NCBI GenBank assembly: GCA_949291515.1
Contig: CASEVY010000007.1
Span: 310,001 to 374,000, forward strand
Source: an uncultured bacterium
GTDB lineage: Bacteria > Elusimicrobiota > Elusimicrobia > Elusimicrobiales > Elusimicrobiaceae
DNA: 64,000 nt
Reading direction: 5' to 3'
Below are positions 41,078-49,542 of this stretch, one piece after another (the first letter of the stretch is position 1; the number at the start of each line of letters is the position of its first letter). The translations under genes were made by a program, and so were the position numbers. A model generated the notes under the pieces. The model worked only from the letters and a program-made list of their open reading frames with translations. It had not been told where the DNA came from and ran no database searches.

Positions 41078-44000
41078 CTATTTGTTTTGCCGCGCGGCTT
41101 GGGCGGAGTGATCGTCTCGCTCCGTTGCGATTAAACGGCTTAGTATGGCCATTAGTTTTTTTGCTTGGGCTATAGGCTCGGTATTTTTATGGTATATTCT
41201 GAGGCCGTCGCCGTTGGGAGCGGGCAGGAATTTAAGATTTTGGCGGAAGGCCTCGAGCAGTTTGCCGATTGATTCTTCCGGTATTTTAAAAGTGCGGGTA
41301 AAAAAGAACTCGGTAAAATTTTCTCCGCTTTCGATATGTCGGATATTTATTTTGCCAGCGTCCATTGAAAGCTGCATAATCTCGATAAGGTTAAGCAGTT
41401 CTTTAGGAGCTTTGCCGGCCATATTTTCCAGTTTGGCCAAAATAAGTTTCTTGGCTTCATAATCAGAGGACATCAATTCTTTATAATATCTTAAGCGTTC
41501 GCTGTCATTGGGCATATAATCAGGCGGGATATAGGCCGGCACTTTAAAGTTTGTGGTGGCGTATAAGGTTCTTGCTACGGGTATGCCTTTTAGCCTTTTG
41601 ACTTCGTTGGCTACCAAATCGCAGTATAAAGAAAGGCCGACCTCGTTTACGTATCCGTGCTGGCGTACGCCCAGCAGTTCGCCGCCGCCCCTTATTTCCA
41701 AGTCGCGCAGGGCCAATTTAAACCCGCTGCCCAGTTCGCTAAATTCCATTATCGCGTTTAAACGCTTGCGCGCTTCGTCGTTGACGTCTTTTTTCTTCTT
41801 GGCTATTTTGCCAAAGAAGCTGTCTACCGAGTACTCCACTTCCTCCTCTTTGCGTTTTAAAAGCCATTGAGGGTGCAGAAGGTAGCAAAACGCTTTGTTG
41901 GAAGAGCGTCCTATTCTGCCGCGCAGCTGATATAGCTGCGCCAAGCCGAAATCCTGCGCGTTTTCTATTATCAAAGTGTTAGCGTTTGTTACGTCCAAAC
42001 CCGATTCTATTATCGTGGAGGCCAAAAGTACGTCATAGCGTTTATTGTAAAAATCCCAGAGGGTATTTTCCAGGGAGCGTTCGTCCATTTGTCCGTGCGC
42101 GGCGCATATGCGGATTTCCGGCAGCAGCCTTTGTAGATAGGCCAGTTTTTCCTGCATAGTTTCTACTTTATTGTAAAGGTAGAACACTTGTCCGCCGCGG
42201 GCGATTTCTTCTCGTATGGCTGTGGTTACCAGTTCATCGCTGTAAGGCAGGACTCTGGTTTTTATCGACATTCTGCCTTGCGGCGGCGTTTGTATTATCG
42301 ACATTTCCCTTAGGCTGGAAAGAGATTGGTTTAAAGTCCTTGGTATCGGCGTGGCGGAAAGCATTAAAGTATGCACGCCCAAGGATTTAGCTTTTATTTT
42401 CTCTTTCTGTTTTACGCCGAAGCGGTGTTCCTCGTCTATAATGCAAAGCCCGAGATTTTTAAAATCCACGTCTTTAGAAAGCAGTCTGTGCGTGCCTATG
42501 GCGATATCGACAAGCCCCTTCTTTATCCTGCCGACTATGTCTTTTTGCTCCTTTTTCGTTTGGAAGCGGCAGAGCATTTCTATCGTTACGGGGAAGGCGG
42601 CCATTCTCTGCGTGAAAGTTTTGTAATGCTGGGCGGCCAGAACGGTGGTTGGCACCAATACCAGCACTTGCGTTCCGCTTAAGGCCGCGCGCAAAGCCGC
42701 GCGCATCGCCACTTCCGTTTTGCCGAAGCCTACGTCACCTATAAGAACCCTGTCCATCGGGCGGGACTGTATCAAATCGGCCATAATCTCTTCTATAGCT
42801 TTGGTTTGGTCCGGCGTTTGTTCGTAGGGGAAAGAATCGGCGAATTCCCGCTCTAGTCTGTCATCGCCGAAAAGCTCCTGCGCTTTATTGGCTCTGCGCA
42901 GAGCTTCAAGCCTCAAAATTTCTTTGGCGGTTTTTTGGGCGTCTTCTTTTACTCTTTTCTTTACCTCGCGCCAGGCGTTCCCGCTGAGAGAGGAAATTCG
43001 CGGCGCTTTACCCTTCAAACCGATATATTTCTGTATTTTCCTAAAATCGCTTACCGGTATGTAAAGTTTTTCGCCCCGTTTGTATTCTATTATAAGGCAG
43101 TCTACGGGCAAGCCGTCGTTCATAAGGGTTTTCATTCCCTGGTATCGCCCTATGCCGTGTTCCTGATGTACGATATAATCGCCCGTTTCCAATTCCTTGA
43201 AGCGGATATGCTTGGCCTGATTGCTGTCGAATTTCTTTATCAGGGAAGAACCCCTGTAAGTTCTGTTCAAAACCTGAGTGGAAGTATAGATGACGAATTT
43301 TTCTTTAGGGCTGTAAAAGCCTTCTCTTAACGGGCCTATAAGCAGGGGGATTCTGCGCAGATTTTCATAGTCGGCGAAAACTTCCTGCAGTCTTCTCAGT
43401 TCACCCATATTAAGGCAATATAATTTAAGGTTGTAGCCTTCCTTTAGGCGTTCACCCGCCAAGGAGTCGAAAAGTTTAAAATCGGCGTTGAGAGAAGTAT
43501 TTTGTTTAAGGCCGCCGTCTTGGAAGCCCTCTACCGGCAAATTGTAAAAAGCCGTTTGAGCTTGCGGCATTAAAGTTATGGCGGCTTGCGCGGGATTATA
43601 GAGAAAGACCTCAAAATCTTTTGTCCAGTTTGACAAATTGGACGTGACTGCCTCAAAAGCGAGAGGTGAAACGGAATATCTTTCCAAGTTTTCTTTGGTG
43701 TTTTGGGTTTCTATGTCGAACAAGGAGAGCGTGCTTATCATATTGCCGCTGAAGTATATTCTGCAAGGGCTTTCGTAATTGGGGCTGAAAATATCGACTA
43801 CGGAACCTCTTACGGCGTATTGGCCTGATTTTTCGGTAAAATCGGCGCGTTCATATCCGTATTTTTCCAGTTTAAAAAGCAGATCGCCCCTGGCTATGGT
43901 TTGTGCTATGCTTAAGTTTATTATGCCGGCGGAAAAATCTTTTTTGCCCGGCAGTTCTTTGGCGCAGGCGGAATATAAAGCGGCGGCGGCTATAGGTTTA

Positions 44001-44236
44001 TTTGAGGTGTAAATATCATAGAGGCCCGCGCTTATGGAATATTTGTCTTCGCCTATTAATGGAAAGATAAAATCTTTTTCCGGCGCGAAGGTTTTTAACG
44101 CGAAGATGAAATCTTCCATTTCCTGTTCGTCGCGGCAGACGAAAAGAGTATTGGCGACGCCCTCTTTTTTGAGTTTGTCGGCTATCAAAAAAGCCGCAGC
44201 CGAGATATTTGGCAGCAATATATTGCTTATCGACAT
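41078..44236 (-). CDS. mfd: Transcription-repair coupling factor
   Basis: 1052 residues from the ATG at 44236. An 18-codon upstream extension is rejected because it runs through the preceding terminator. Mfd removes RNA polymerase stalled at lesions and recruits UvrA. Features: UvrB-homology N-terminal region (short), CarD-like RNAP-interaction domain TGDYIVHQEHGIGRYQGM (about 350-367), helicase motif I IGDVGFGKTEVAMRAA, motif II DEEHRFG, and the C-terminal TRCF domain. Shorter than E. coli Mfd (1148). No SD is seen; transcript origin is unclear since a terminator lies directly upstream. Confidence 0.95.
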   Translation of the reverse strand: MSISNILLPNISAAAFLIADKLKKEGVANTLFVCRDEQEMEDFIFALKTFAPEKDFIFPLIGEDKYSISAGLYDIYTSNKPIAAAALYSACAKELPGKKDFSAGIINLSIAQTIARGDLLFKLEKYGYERADFTEKSGQYAVRGSVVDIFSPNYESPCRIYFSGNMISTLSLFDIETQNTKENLERYSVSPLAFEAVTSNLSNWTKDFEVFLYNPAQAAITLMPQAQTAFYNLPVEGFQDGGLKQNTSLNADFKLFDSLAGERLKEGYNLKLYCLNMGELRRLQEVFADYENLRRIPLLIGPLREGFYSPKEKFVIYTSTQVLNRTYRGSSLIKKFDSNQAKHIRFKELETGDYIVHQEHGIGRYQGMKTLMNDGLPVDCLIIEYKRGEKLYIPVSDFRKIQKYIGLKGKAPRISSLSGNAWREVKKRVKEDAQKTAKEILRLEALRRANKAQELFGDDRLEREFADSFPYEQTPDQTKAIEEIMADLIQSRPMDRVLIGDVGFGKTEVAMRAALRAALSGTQVLVLVPTTVLAAQHYKTFTQRMAAFPVTIEMLCRFQTKKEQKDIVGRIKKGLVDIAIGTHRLLSKDVDFKNLGLCIIDEEHRFGVKQKEKIKAKSLGVHTLMLSATPIPRTLNQSLSSLREMSIIQTPPQGRMSIKTRVLPYSDELVTTAIREEIARGGQVFYLYNKVETMQEKLAYLQRLLPEIRICAAHGQMDERSLENTLWDFYNKRYDVLLASTIIESGLDVTNANTLIIENAQDFGLAQLYQLRGRIGRSSNKAFCYLLHPQWLLKRKEEEVEYSVDSFFGKIAKKKKDVNDEARKRLNAIMEFSELGSGFKLALRDLEIRGGGELLGVRQHGYVNEVGLSLYCDLVANEVKRLKGIPVARTLYATTNFKVPAYIPPDYMPNDSERLRYYKELMSSDYEAKKLILAKLENMAGKAPKELLNLIEIMQLSMDAGKINIRHIESGENFTEFFFTRTFKIPEESIGKLLEAFRQNLKFLPAPNGDGLRIYHKNTEPIAQAKKLMAILSRLIATERDDHSAQAARQNK

Positions 44237-44250
44237 ATATTTATAAAGAT

Positions 44251-44285
44251 AAAAAAGCGCCCTTTCTCTCAGGATAAGGGCGCTT
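44251..44285 (-). terminator. PBP1A gene terminator
   Basis: AAGCGCCCTT (44255-44264) pairs with AAGGGCGCTT (44276-44285); on the minus strand six T follow. It lies between the PBP stop and the mfd start. Confidence 0.9.
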
Positions 44286-44299
44286 CTCAAAATTTAAAC

Positions 44300-46420
44300 T
44301 TAGAAGGAACTCGGTTCCGTCCCTTTCTTAAACGCTTCCAAAAATTTGTTTTTGTCGCCCGGCAAAGCCAGCTTGCCCGTTTCAGGGTTAATGAAAGCGA
44401 AGGATATGCCGTCCGGCACCGGAAAGTCGTCTGCCGGTTCGTCTTTCAATACTTCCTGCATTATCGCCGTCCACCACGGCGCCACTGCGCCGCCGCCGGT
44501 CCACCGTCCGCTTTCTTGGGAGGTATCGTCGTCATACCCCATCCAAGCGCCCGCGGCTATATTGGGCGTCATTCCTATAAACCAGGTATCCCTGTGGCTT
44601 TGAGAAGTGCCCGTCTTGCCGGCCAAAGGCTTCTTTAGTACTCTGGCCGCGCCGCCGGTGCCGCGTTGTACTACGCCTTTCATCATATTTATAAGTATAA
44701 AAGAATCTTGCGGAGAAAACGCTTCCCGTTCGTTGGGAATATGCTGTTCCAGTACGCGTCCGTTTTGATCTTCTACGCGTTCTATGGCGTATTCTTCCAC
44801 GTAAATGCCATTGTTGGCGAAGGTGCTTAGCGCGCTGACAAGCTCGTCAAGGCTCATTACCGATACGCCCAAAGCCAAAGCCGGCGCATTTGGCAGGGCA
44901 GATTTTACGCCAGCCCGTCTTGCCACGTTTATCGTATTTCTTACGCCTACCGCGTCGATCAAGTTCACGGCCACCAGGTTTTTGGAAAGTTCCAAAGCCC
45001 TTCTTAAAGTCGAAAATCCGGAGGATCCGCCGCCGAAATTCCTCGGCGCCCAAACGTCAAAATCCTTGCTGTACATAAAAGGCTGCGCCGCCAACTGCAG
45101 AGAATATTGGTCTTTTGCTTCGTCAAATACGCGCCAGTTGGCGCCGTCGTAGTAAAATACCATTTCCAAATCTTTTACCATTGAAGATGGAGTATAGCCC
45201 TTCTCCAAAGCTGCCATCCAGACAAATGGCTTAAAGGAAGAACCGGGCTGCCTTTTGGCTTGCGTAGCTCTGTTAAAGCGGGATTCTTCGTAATTCCTGC
45301 CGCCCACCATTATTCTGATGGCGCCGGTTTTGACGTCCCTGGCGAAAAACGCGCCCTGAAGCTGAGGATATTCTTCCTGCTCGGGTTTCTCTTCAGCGGT
45401 TTGTTCGTCCTCGTTTTCAAGATTTTCTTCTGAGGGTATATCTTCGTCTATAATTTCTATGCCCAAGTTCTTGGCGATTTTTACGTCGTATTCATGAAGG
45501 CGCTCGTTCATTATTTGTTCGGCAACGGCCTGTTTTTCTATATCTATAGTGGTATAAATGTTAAGACCGCCTTTCCAGAAGGTATCCATACCGTATTTGG
45601 GTTCGAGTATGCGTCTTACGTATTCGATAAAGTAAAGGCCGGGCTTTTCGTCCGCCTGTTTCTTTTCCGGCAGAGGCTCTTCTTTTGCGGCTTTTGCTTC
45701 TTCTTCGGTTATAAAACCCATTTCCAACATGGAATTTAACACTAAGGCTCTTCTTTGTTTCGCCATTTCCGGGTGCGCGAAGGGGTTATATCTGCTTGGC
45801 AGCGGTATTACGCCCACCATCATTGCGCTTTCGCCCAAAGTAAGTTCGCTTAGTTCCTTGTTGAAATATTTTTTGGCCGCGGCTTTAACGCCGTAGGCTC
45901 CTTCTCCCAAATAAATTTCATTAAGGTACATTTGCAGGATTTCCTGCTTGCTGAAAGCGCGTTCTATTTGTACGGAAAGGAAAATTTCCCTTATTTTTCT
46001 TATAATTTTCTTCTCTTTGGTTAAGAACACGCCTCTTGAAAGCTGCTGCGTAACGGTAGATCCGCCTTGGGCCGCTTTTCCTATCAAAAGGTCGTTTATT
46101 AAAGCTCTTAAAATACCTTTTAACGAGAACCCCGCGTGTTTAAAGAAATTTCTGTCTTCCATCGCTATTACGGCGTTTTGTATGTCTACTGGTATCTCGT
46201 CAAGCGGGACAAGCTGGCGCTTTTCAACGGAAAACTCGTAGATAAGATTATTGTTTCGGTCAAAAACTTTTGTGGTTAAGGAAGGGGAATATTCCTCAAG
46301 TTCGTAAACGGGCGGAATTCCCGATACTATATAGTATGTTATCGCTGCGGAAACAAATATTACAAACATTGCCGCGCAGACGAAAGAAAGTATAAAAAAT
46401 TTAGACTTAAATATATTCAT
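44300..46420 (-). CDS. Bifunctional class A penicillin-binding protein (PBP1A-like)
   Basis: 706 residues. N-terminal membrane anchor (about 9-31), glycosyltransferase GT51 domain with EDRNFFKHAGFSLKGILRA (catalytic Glu) and GGSTVTQQLSRG, then a transpeptidase domain: SxxK in RQPGSSFKPFVW, SxN in LSKNLVAVN, and KTGTSQSH. Polymerises and cross-links peptidoglycan on the periplasmic face. An acidic low-complexity insert (about 325-350, EENLENEDEQTAEEKPEQEE region) separates the domains. Mfd lies downstream after a terminator. Confidence 0.96.
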   Translation of the reverse strand: MNIFKSKFFILSFVCAAMFVIFVSAAITYYIVSGIPPVYELEEYSPSLTTKVFDRNNNLIYEFSVEKRQLVPLDEIPVDIQNAVIAMEDRNFFKHAGFSLKGILRALINDLLIGKAAQGGSTVTQQLSRGVFLTKEKKIIRKIREIFLSVQIERAFSKQEILQMYLNEIYLGEGAYGVKAAAKKYFNKELSELTLGESAMMVGVIPLPSRYNPFAHPEMAKQRRALVLNSMLEMGFITEEEAKAAKEEPLPEKKQADEKPGLYFIEYVRRILEPKYGMDTFWKGGLNIYTTIDIEKQAVAEQIMNERLHEYDVKIAKNLGIEIIDEDIPSEENLENEDEQTAEEKPEQEEYPQLQGAFFARDVKTGAIRIMVGGRNYEESRFNRATQAKRQPGSSFKPFVWMAALEKGYTPSSMVKDLEMVFYYDGANWRVFDEAKDQYSLQLAAQPFMYSKDFDVWAPRNFGGGSSGFSTLRRALELSKNLVAVNLIDAVGVRNTINVARRAGVKSALPNAPALALGVSVMSLDELVSALSTFANNGIYVEEYAIERVEDQNGRVLEQHIPNEREAFSPQDSFILINMMKGVVQRGTGGAARVLKKPLAGKTGTSQSHRDTWFIGMTPNIAAGAWMGYDDDTSQESGRWTGGGAVAPWWTAIMQEVLKDEPADDFPVPDGISFAFINPETGKLALPGDKNKFLEAFKKGTEPSSF

Positions 46421-46469
46421 TACTTAATTATATCAATTTATGTAAGTATAAAACATAACCGAAAATTAG

Positions 46470-46475
46470 TACAAT
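46470..46475 (+). promoter_or_regulatory. -10-like box 7 bases before the histidine kinase start
   Basis: TACAAT at 46470-46475; the expected start is 46482, the A of the ATG. No RBS or good -35 is seen, so this is a weaker case than lptF or the gene at 54461. Confidence 0.35.
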
Positions 46476-46481
46476 GAAATT

Positions 46482-47585
46482 ATGGATATTTGCAAGAAAA
46501 AGAATTCACTCTGCTGCCGCGTGGGCAAAAAAGAGCTGGATTTTTCCTGTGTGCCGCAAAAAGGTCTGTCGGGGGATAAGCCGTCCTCCGCTTCCAAGTA
46601 TACCTGTCTGTATCTTTTGGACAGAAGCAACAAATGCGCCTTCATTTACGGCTGCGGCAATGAATTTCCCAAAAGTTTTAAAGAACAGGTAAAGAAAAGC
46701 GCCCTTCACGTCAACTCCCACAAAAAGGCGTTTGAAAATCAAAAAATATCTTATGAATGGTTTCTTGACGGTTCGGACAAGAAGCCAGAGTTGTACAGAA
46801 CGATGCTGGTCCCTTTTGCGGAAGAGAACGGTGAAGTCGATAAAGTTTTGGGCATAGTGCGTAAAGTGGGCGACAAGCCGGAAGGGCAACAATTGTCTTT
46901 TTCGGTTGCGGAAGGAGAGTCGCCGAGTATGGTGCGTCTTTTAATGAACAGCCGGGAAGCGGAAAAGAAGAAAATAGCTTCTCTTCTACACGATGAAATC
47001 GGGTCGGCTGCCGTGGCGATAAATTCACTTCTTTCGATACTTAAAGAGGATATAAAAGAAGGCAAGAAGGCGCAGGCTCTCAAAGATGCGGGCAAGCTGC
47101 AGAAAGCGGTGGCCAGTTCTATGGAGAGAATGAAAAAAGCCATAATCAATTTAAGGCCGCCGCAGCTTGACGACGTCGGTTTGGACGCCGCCATCAGACA
47201 TATGGTGGACGGTTTTGTGGATAGCTCTTCTCTGAAAATAGATTACAAGTATAAGATAGGAGACGGCGTTAAACTTTCCGACGGCGTTAAAACCGTATTG
47301 TTCAGAACGGTTCAAGAGGCTTTGAATAATGTGGTAAAACATTCCAAAGCCGACAAAGTAAAAATAAGTCTTCGCCGGGAAGAGGACAAAATTCTGCTTT
47401 TAGTTGAAGACAACGGCATAGGATACGAGGAAGAACAGAGTAAATCCGCCGACAAACTGGGGATACTCGGAATGAAAGAGAATATATCCTATATCGGCGG
47501 CAGTATGGTTATAGAAGGCAAACGCGGAAAGGGAACGAAAATAAAGGTTGTTTGCCCGATAATTTCATATAAGAGGTTTCTATGA
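46482..47585 (+). CDS. Cytoplasmic NarL-type sensor histidine kinase with Cys-rich N-terminus
   Basis: 367 residues, no membrane segment. The first 60 residues carry seven cysteines (4, 11, 12, 23, 42, 52, 58) in a small PAS-like domain, suggesting an Fe-S or thiol redox sensor as in NreB; this is inference. The HisKA_3 dimerisation domain has SLLHDEIGSA with phospho-acceptor His170, followed by INLRPPQLDDVGLDAAI and an HATPase with QEALNNVVKHSKA (N box), EDNGIGY and LGILGMKEN. Four-base overlap with its response regulator. Confidence 0.92.
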   Translation: MDICKKKNSLCCRVGKKELDFSCVPQKGLSGDKPSSASKYTCLYLLDRSNKCAFIYGCGNEFPKSFKEQVKKSALHVNSHKKAFENQKISYEWFLDGSDKKPELYRTMLVPFAEENGEVDKVLGIVRKVGDKPEGQQLSFSVAEGESPSMVRLLMNSREAEKKKIASLLHDEIGSAAVAINSLLSILKEDIKEGKKAQALKDAGKLQKAVASSMERMKKAIINLRPPQLDDVGLDAAIRHMVDGFVDSSSLKIDYKYKIGDGVKLSDGVKTVLFRTVQEALNNVVKHSKADKVKISLRREEDKILLLVEDNGIGYEEEQSKSADKLGILGMKENISYIGGSMVIEGKRGKGTKIKVVCPIISYKRFL

Positions 47586-48226
47586 TAAGAATAGCGATGG
47601 CTGATGATCACGTAATAGTACGCGACGGCATAAAAGCCGTAATCGAGCGCAAGGGCAAGGATATGCGTCTTGTGGGCGATTTTTCGAATGGGAAGAACTT
47701 GCTTGAATTCGCGAAGAAGGAAGGCGCGGACGTTTATTTGGTAGACGTTTCGATGCCGATTTTAAACGGGATAGAAACGGCTTACAAGCTACAAAAGGCG
47801 CAGCCTTCGGCCAAGGTCATAATGTTGAGTATGTACGACGACAGAATTACTGTGGAAAAATCTCTAAAGGCCGGAGCCAAAGGTTTTGTGGTAAAAGTAA
47901 GCGAAGCCGACGAGATTTTGGAAGCGGTAAAAGCGGCAGCTGAGGATAAGGTGTTTTTATCGTCTTCGGTAAAGGGTTATTTTGAAAACGGCCTTCCCGG
48001 CGGCAAAATAAGCAGGGCGCGCCGCAAGAAACAGCTTACCCCCAAGGAAAAAGAGATTTTGCAGCTTATAGCGGAAGGATACAGCAGCAAGCGTATGGCC
48101 GACGAGTATGGCCTCTCGGTTAACACAATACACGTTCACCGCAACAATATAATGAGGAAGCTCAACATTCACAAACAGGCCGATCTTATAAGATACGCCA
48201 TAAAAGAGGGGATAGCGCACATATAA
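47582..48226 (+). CDS. NarL/FixJ-family response regulator
   Basis: 214 residues. Receiver domain with acidic pair Asp8/Asp9, phosphorylation site Asp55 (YLVDVSMPILNG) and switch Lys in GFVVKVSEAD; C-terminal LuxR-type helix-turn-helix: LTPKEKEILQLIAEGYSSK and SVNTIHVHRNNIMRKL (about 190-205). Cognate partner of the overlapping Cys-rich kinase. Target genes are not evident from this window. Confidence 0.95.
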   Translation: MIRIAMADDHVIVRDGIKAVIERKGKDMRLVGDFSNGKNLLEFAKKEGADVYLVDVSMPILNGIETAYKLQKAQPSAKVIMLSMYDDRITVEKSLKAGAKGFVVKVSEADEILEAVKAAAEDKVFLSSSVKGYFENGLPGGKISRARRKKQLTPKEKEILQLIAEGYSSKRMADEYGLSVNTIHVHRNNIMRKLNIHKQADLIRYAIKEGIAHI

Positions 48227-48227
48227 T

Positions 48228-48824
48228 ATGAGGATAATTGCCGGTACGGCCAGGGGCCGCAAGATATTTTCGGTATCTAAGAATCTGCCCGTCAAACCGA
48301 TATCTGACAGGATAAAACAATCGGTATTTGACATAATCCGCCCGCGCATAACGGGGGCCATTATGCTGGATTTGTTTGCCGGGACGGGTAACGTGTCGTT
48401 GGAGGCGCTGTCGCGCGGCGCGTTAAAGGCGGTAATGGTGGATAAAGAACCCGCATGCCTCAAAGCGCAAAAGCGCAATTTGGAACATTTGGGCTTTGAA
48501 GACAGGGGCAAATCCCTAAAAGGCGATTTGCTTGCCAAAGATTTGGCTTGGCTTTACGCTTACAGCGAAGGCGAAGGATATGACATTATCTTTATGGGCC
48601 CGCCTTACAGAGATATAAACAACAAACCGCTTAAATTTTCCGGCCCGGTTTTGGAAAAGGTGGCGCAGGCAAAACTCCTGGCCGAAAACGGCATAATAAT
48701 TTTGCAGCATCACAAGACGGAAGAATTCGCCGTGCCGCCTTCGCTGGAAGTATACAGGGAAGAGAAATACGGCGATACTTTGGTGCACTTTTTGAGAAAC
48801 AAAAATGATACCCAACAACCCTAA
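48228..48824 (+). CDS. rsmD: 16S rRNA (guanine966-N2)-methyltransferase family
   Basis: 198 residues. SAM-dependent methyltransferase fold: MRIIAGTARGRKI start, RPISDR-equivalent KPISDRIKQSVFDII, and SAM-binding LDLFAGTGNVSLEALSRGA (about 47-65). The catalytic motif, normally D/N-P-P-Y, reads G124-P-P-Y here. The remaining family pattern is intact, so RsmD is still the best call, but catalysis of N2-methylation could be altered. One base after the response regulator; 20-base overlap with the nuclease gene. Confidence 0.88.
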   Translation: MRIIAGTARGRKIFSVSKNLPVKPISDRIKQSVFDIIRPRITGAIMLDLFAGTGNVSLEALSRGALKAVMVDKEPACLKAQKRNLEHLGFEDRGKSLKGDLLAKDLAWLYAYSEGEGYDIIFMGPPYRDINNKPLKFSGPVLEKVAQAKLLAENGIIILQHHKTEEFAVPPSLEVYREEKYGDTLVHFLRNKNDTQQP

Positions 48825-49542
48825 GGAATTAAATTATTCCAAAGTAAAAACATACAGGGACTGCCCTTACCTTTTTAAGCTAAAATACATAGAAGGCAAG
48901 AGGGAGGGCCTTATCCCGGCGACTTCGCTTGGCGTTTCCATACACCGCACTTTGGAGGCGTACCACGCCCAAAGCAATGATCCGAGCGAACTGCTTAGAT
49001 ATTATAACCGTTATTGGCTTGGCGCGGGTTACGCCAGCGCTGGCGAGCAGATGGAATATTATCTCAAGGGAAAGCGAATGCTTGAAGTGTATGAACAGAA
49101 CGAATATTCGCGCGACACTACGGTAGACAGTACGGAACGGGAATTTATTTTTGAATATGAAGGCTGGCATTTCCGCGGAAAGATAGACAGAGTTGACCGT
49201 TTGCCCGACGGCAGCTGGGAGGTGATAGATTATAAAACCGACGCGGCGATGGACGAGCGCTTTGACATAAAAGATTCTCTGCAGCTGGGCATATACAGCA
49301 TAGGCGCGCGGCGCGCGTGGAATATGCAAAGGGGGAAGGCGACGATATATTTTGTCGCTTTGGATAAAAAAATATCGGCGGATTTTTCAATTTTCGATGA
49401 GAAATTTATACTTGATACTTTTATTTTGGCGGGGCAAAGCATAGAGGCGGGCGAATTCGAGCCCGATACCCGCCATTGTAAATATTGTCTTATGAACAAC
49501 CGCTGTCCTTACAGCGCGGACAAAGGGGAGGAAAAACAATGA
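48805..49542 (+). CDS. PD-(D/E)XK nuclease with Fe-S-type cysteines (RecB/AddB/Cas4-like)
   Basis: 245 residues. Begins LNYSKVKTYRDCPYLFKLKYI, the conserved start of the PDDEXK_1 family with Cys20. Core motif: GKIDRVDRLPDGSWEVIDYKT (in blocks; key Asp of KIDR, then EVIDYKT = E-V-x-D-x-K), then QLGIYSIGAR. C-terminal CKYCLMNNRCPY supplies three more cysteines, so with Cys20 a [4Fe-4S] cluster as in AddB and Cas4 is likely. It is a stand-alone nuclease domain; no helicase or CRISPR locus adjoins it. Confidence 0.88.
   Translation: MIPNNPKELNYSKVKTYRDCPYLFKLKYIEGKREGLIPATSLGVSIHRTLEAYHAQSNDPSELLRYYNRYWLGAGYASAGEQMEYYLKGKRMLEVYEQNEYSRDTTVDSTEREFIFEYEGWHFRGKIDRVDRLPDGSWEVIDYKTDAAMDERFDIKDSLQLGIYSIGARRAWNMQRGKATIYFVALDKKISADFSIFDEKFILDTFILAGQSIEAGEFEPDTRHCKYCLMNNRCPYSADKGEEKQ

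Noticed and set aside
44237-44290. 18-codon upstream extension of mfd
   Set aside because: It would translate the preceding operon's terminator hairpin; the family start fits 44236.
48805-49542. Cas4 of a CRISPR system
   Set aside because: The nuclease has the Cas4-like cysteines, but no repeats or other cas genes occur in the window, so a repair-type RecB nuclease is the safer call.
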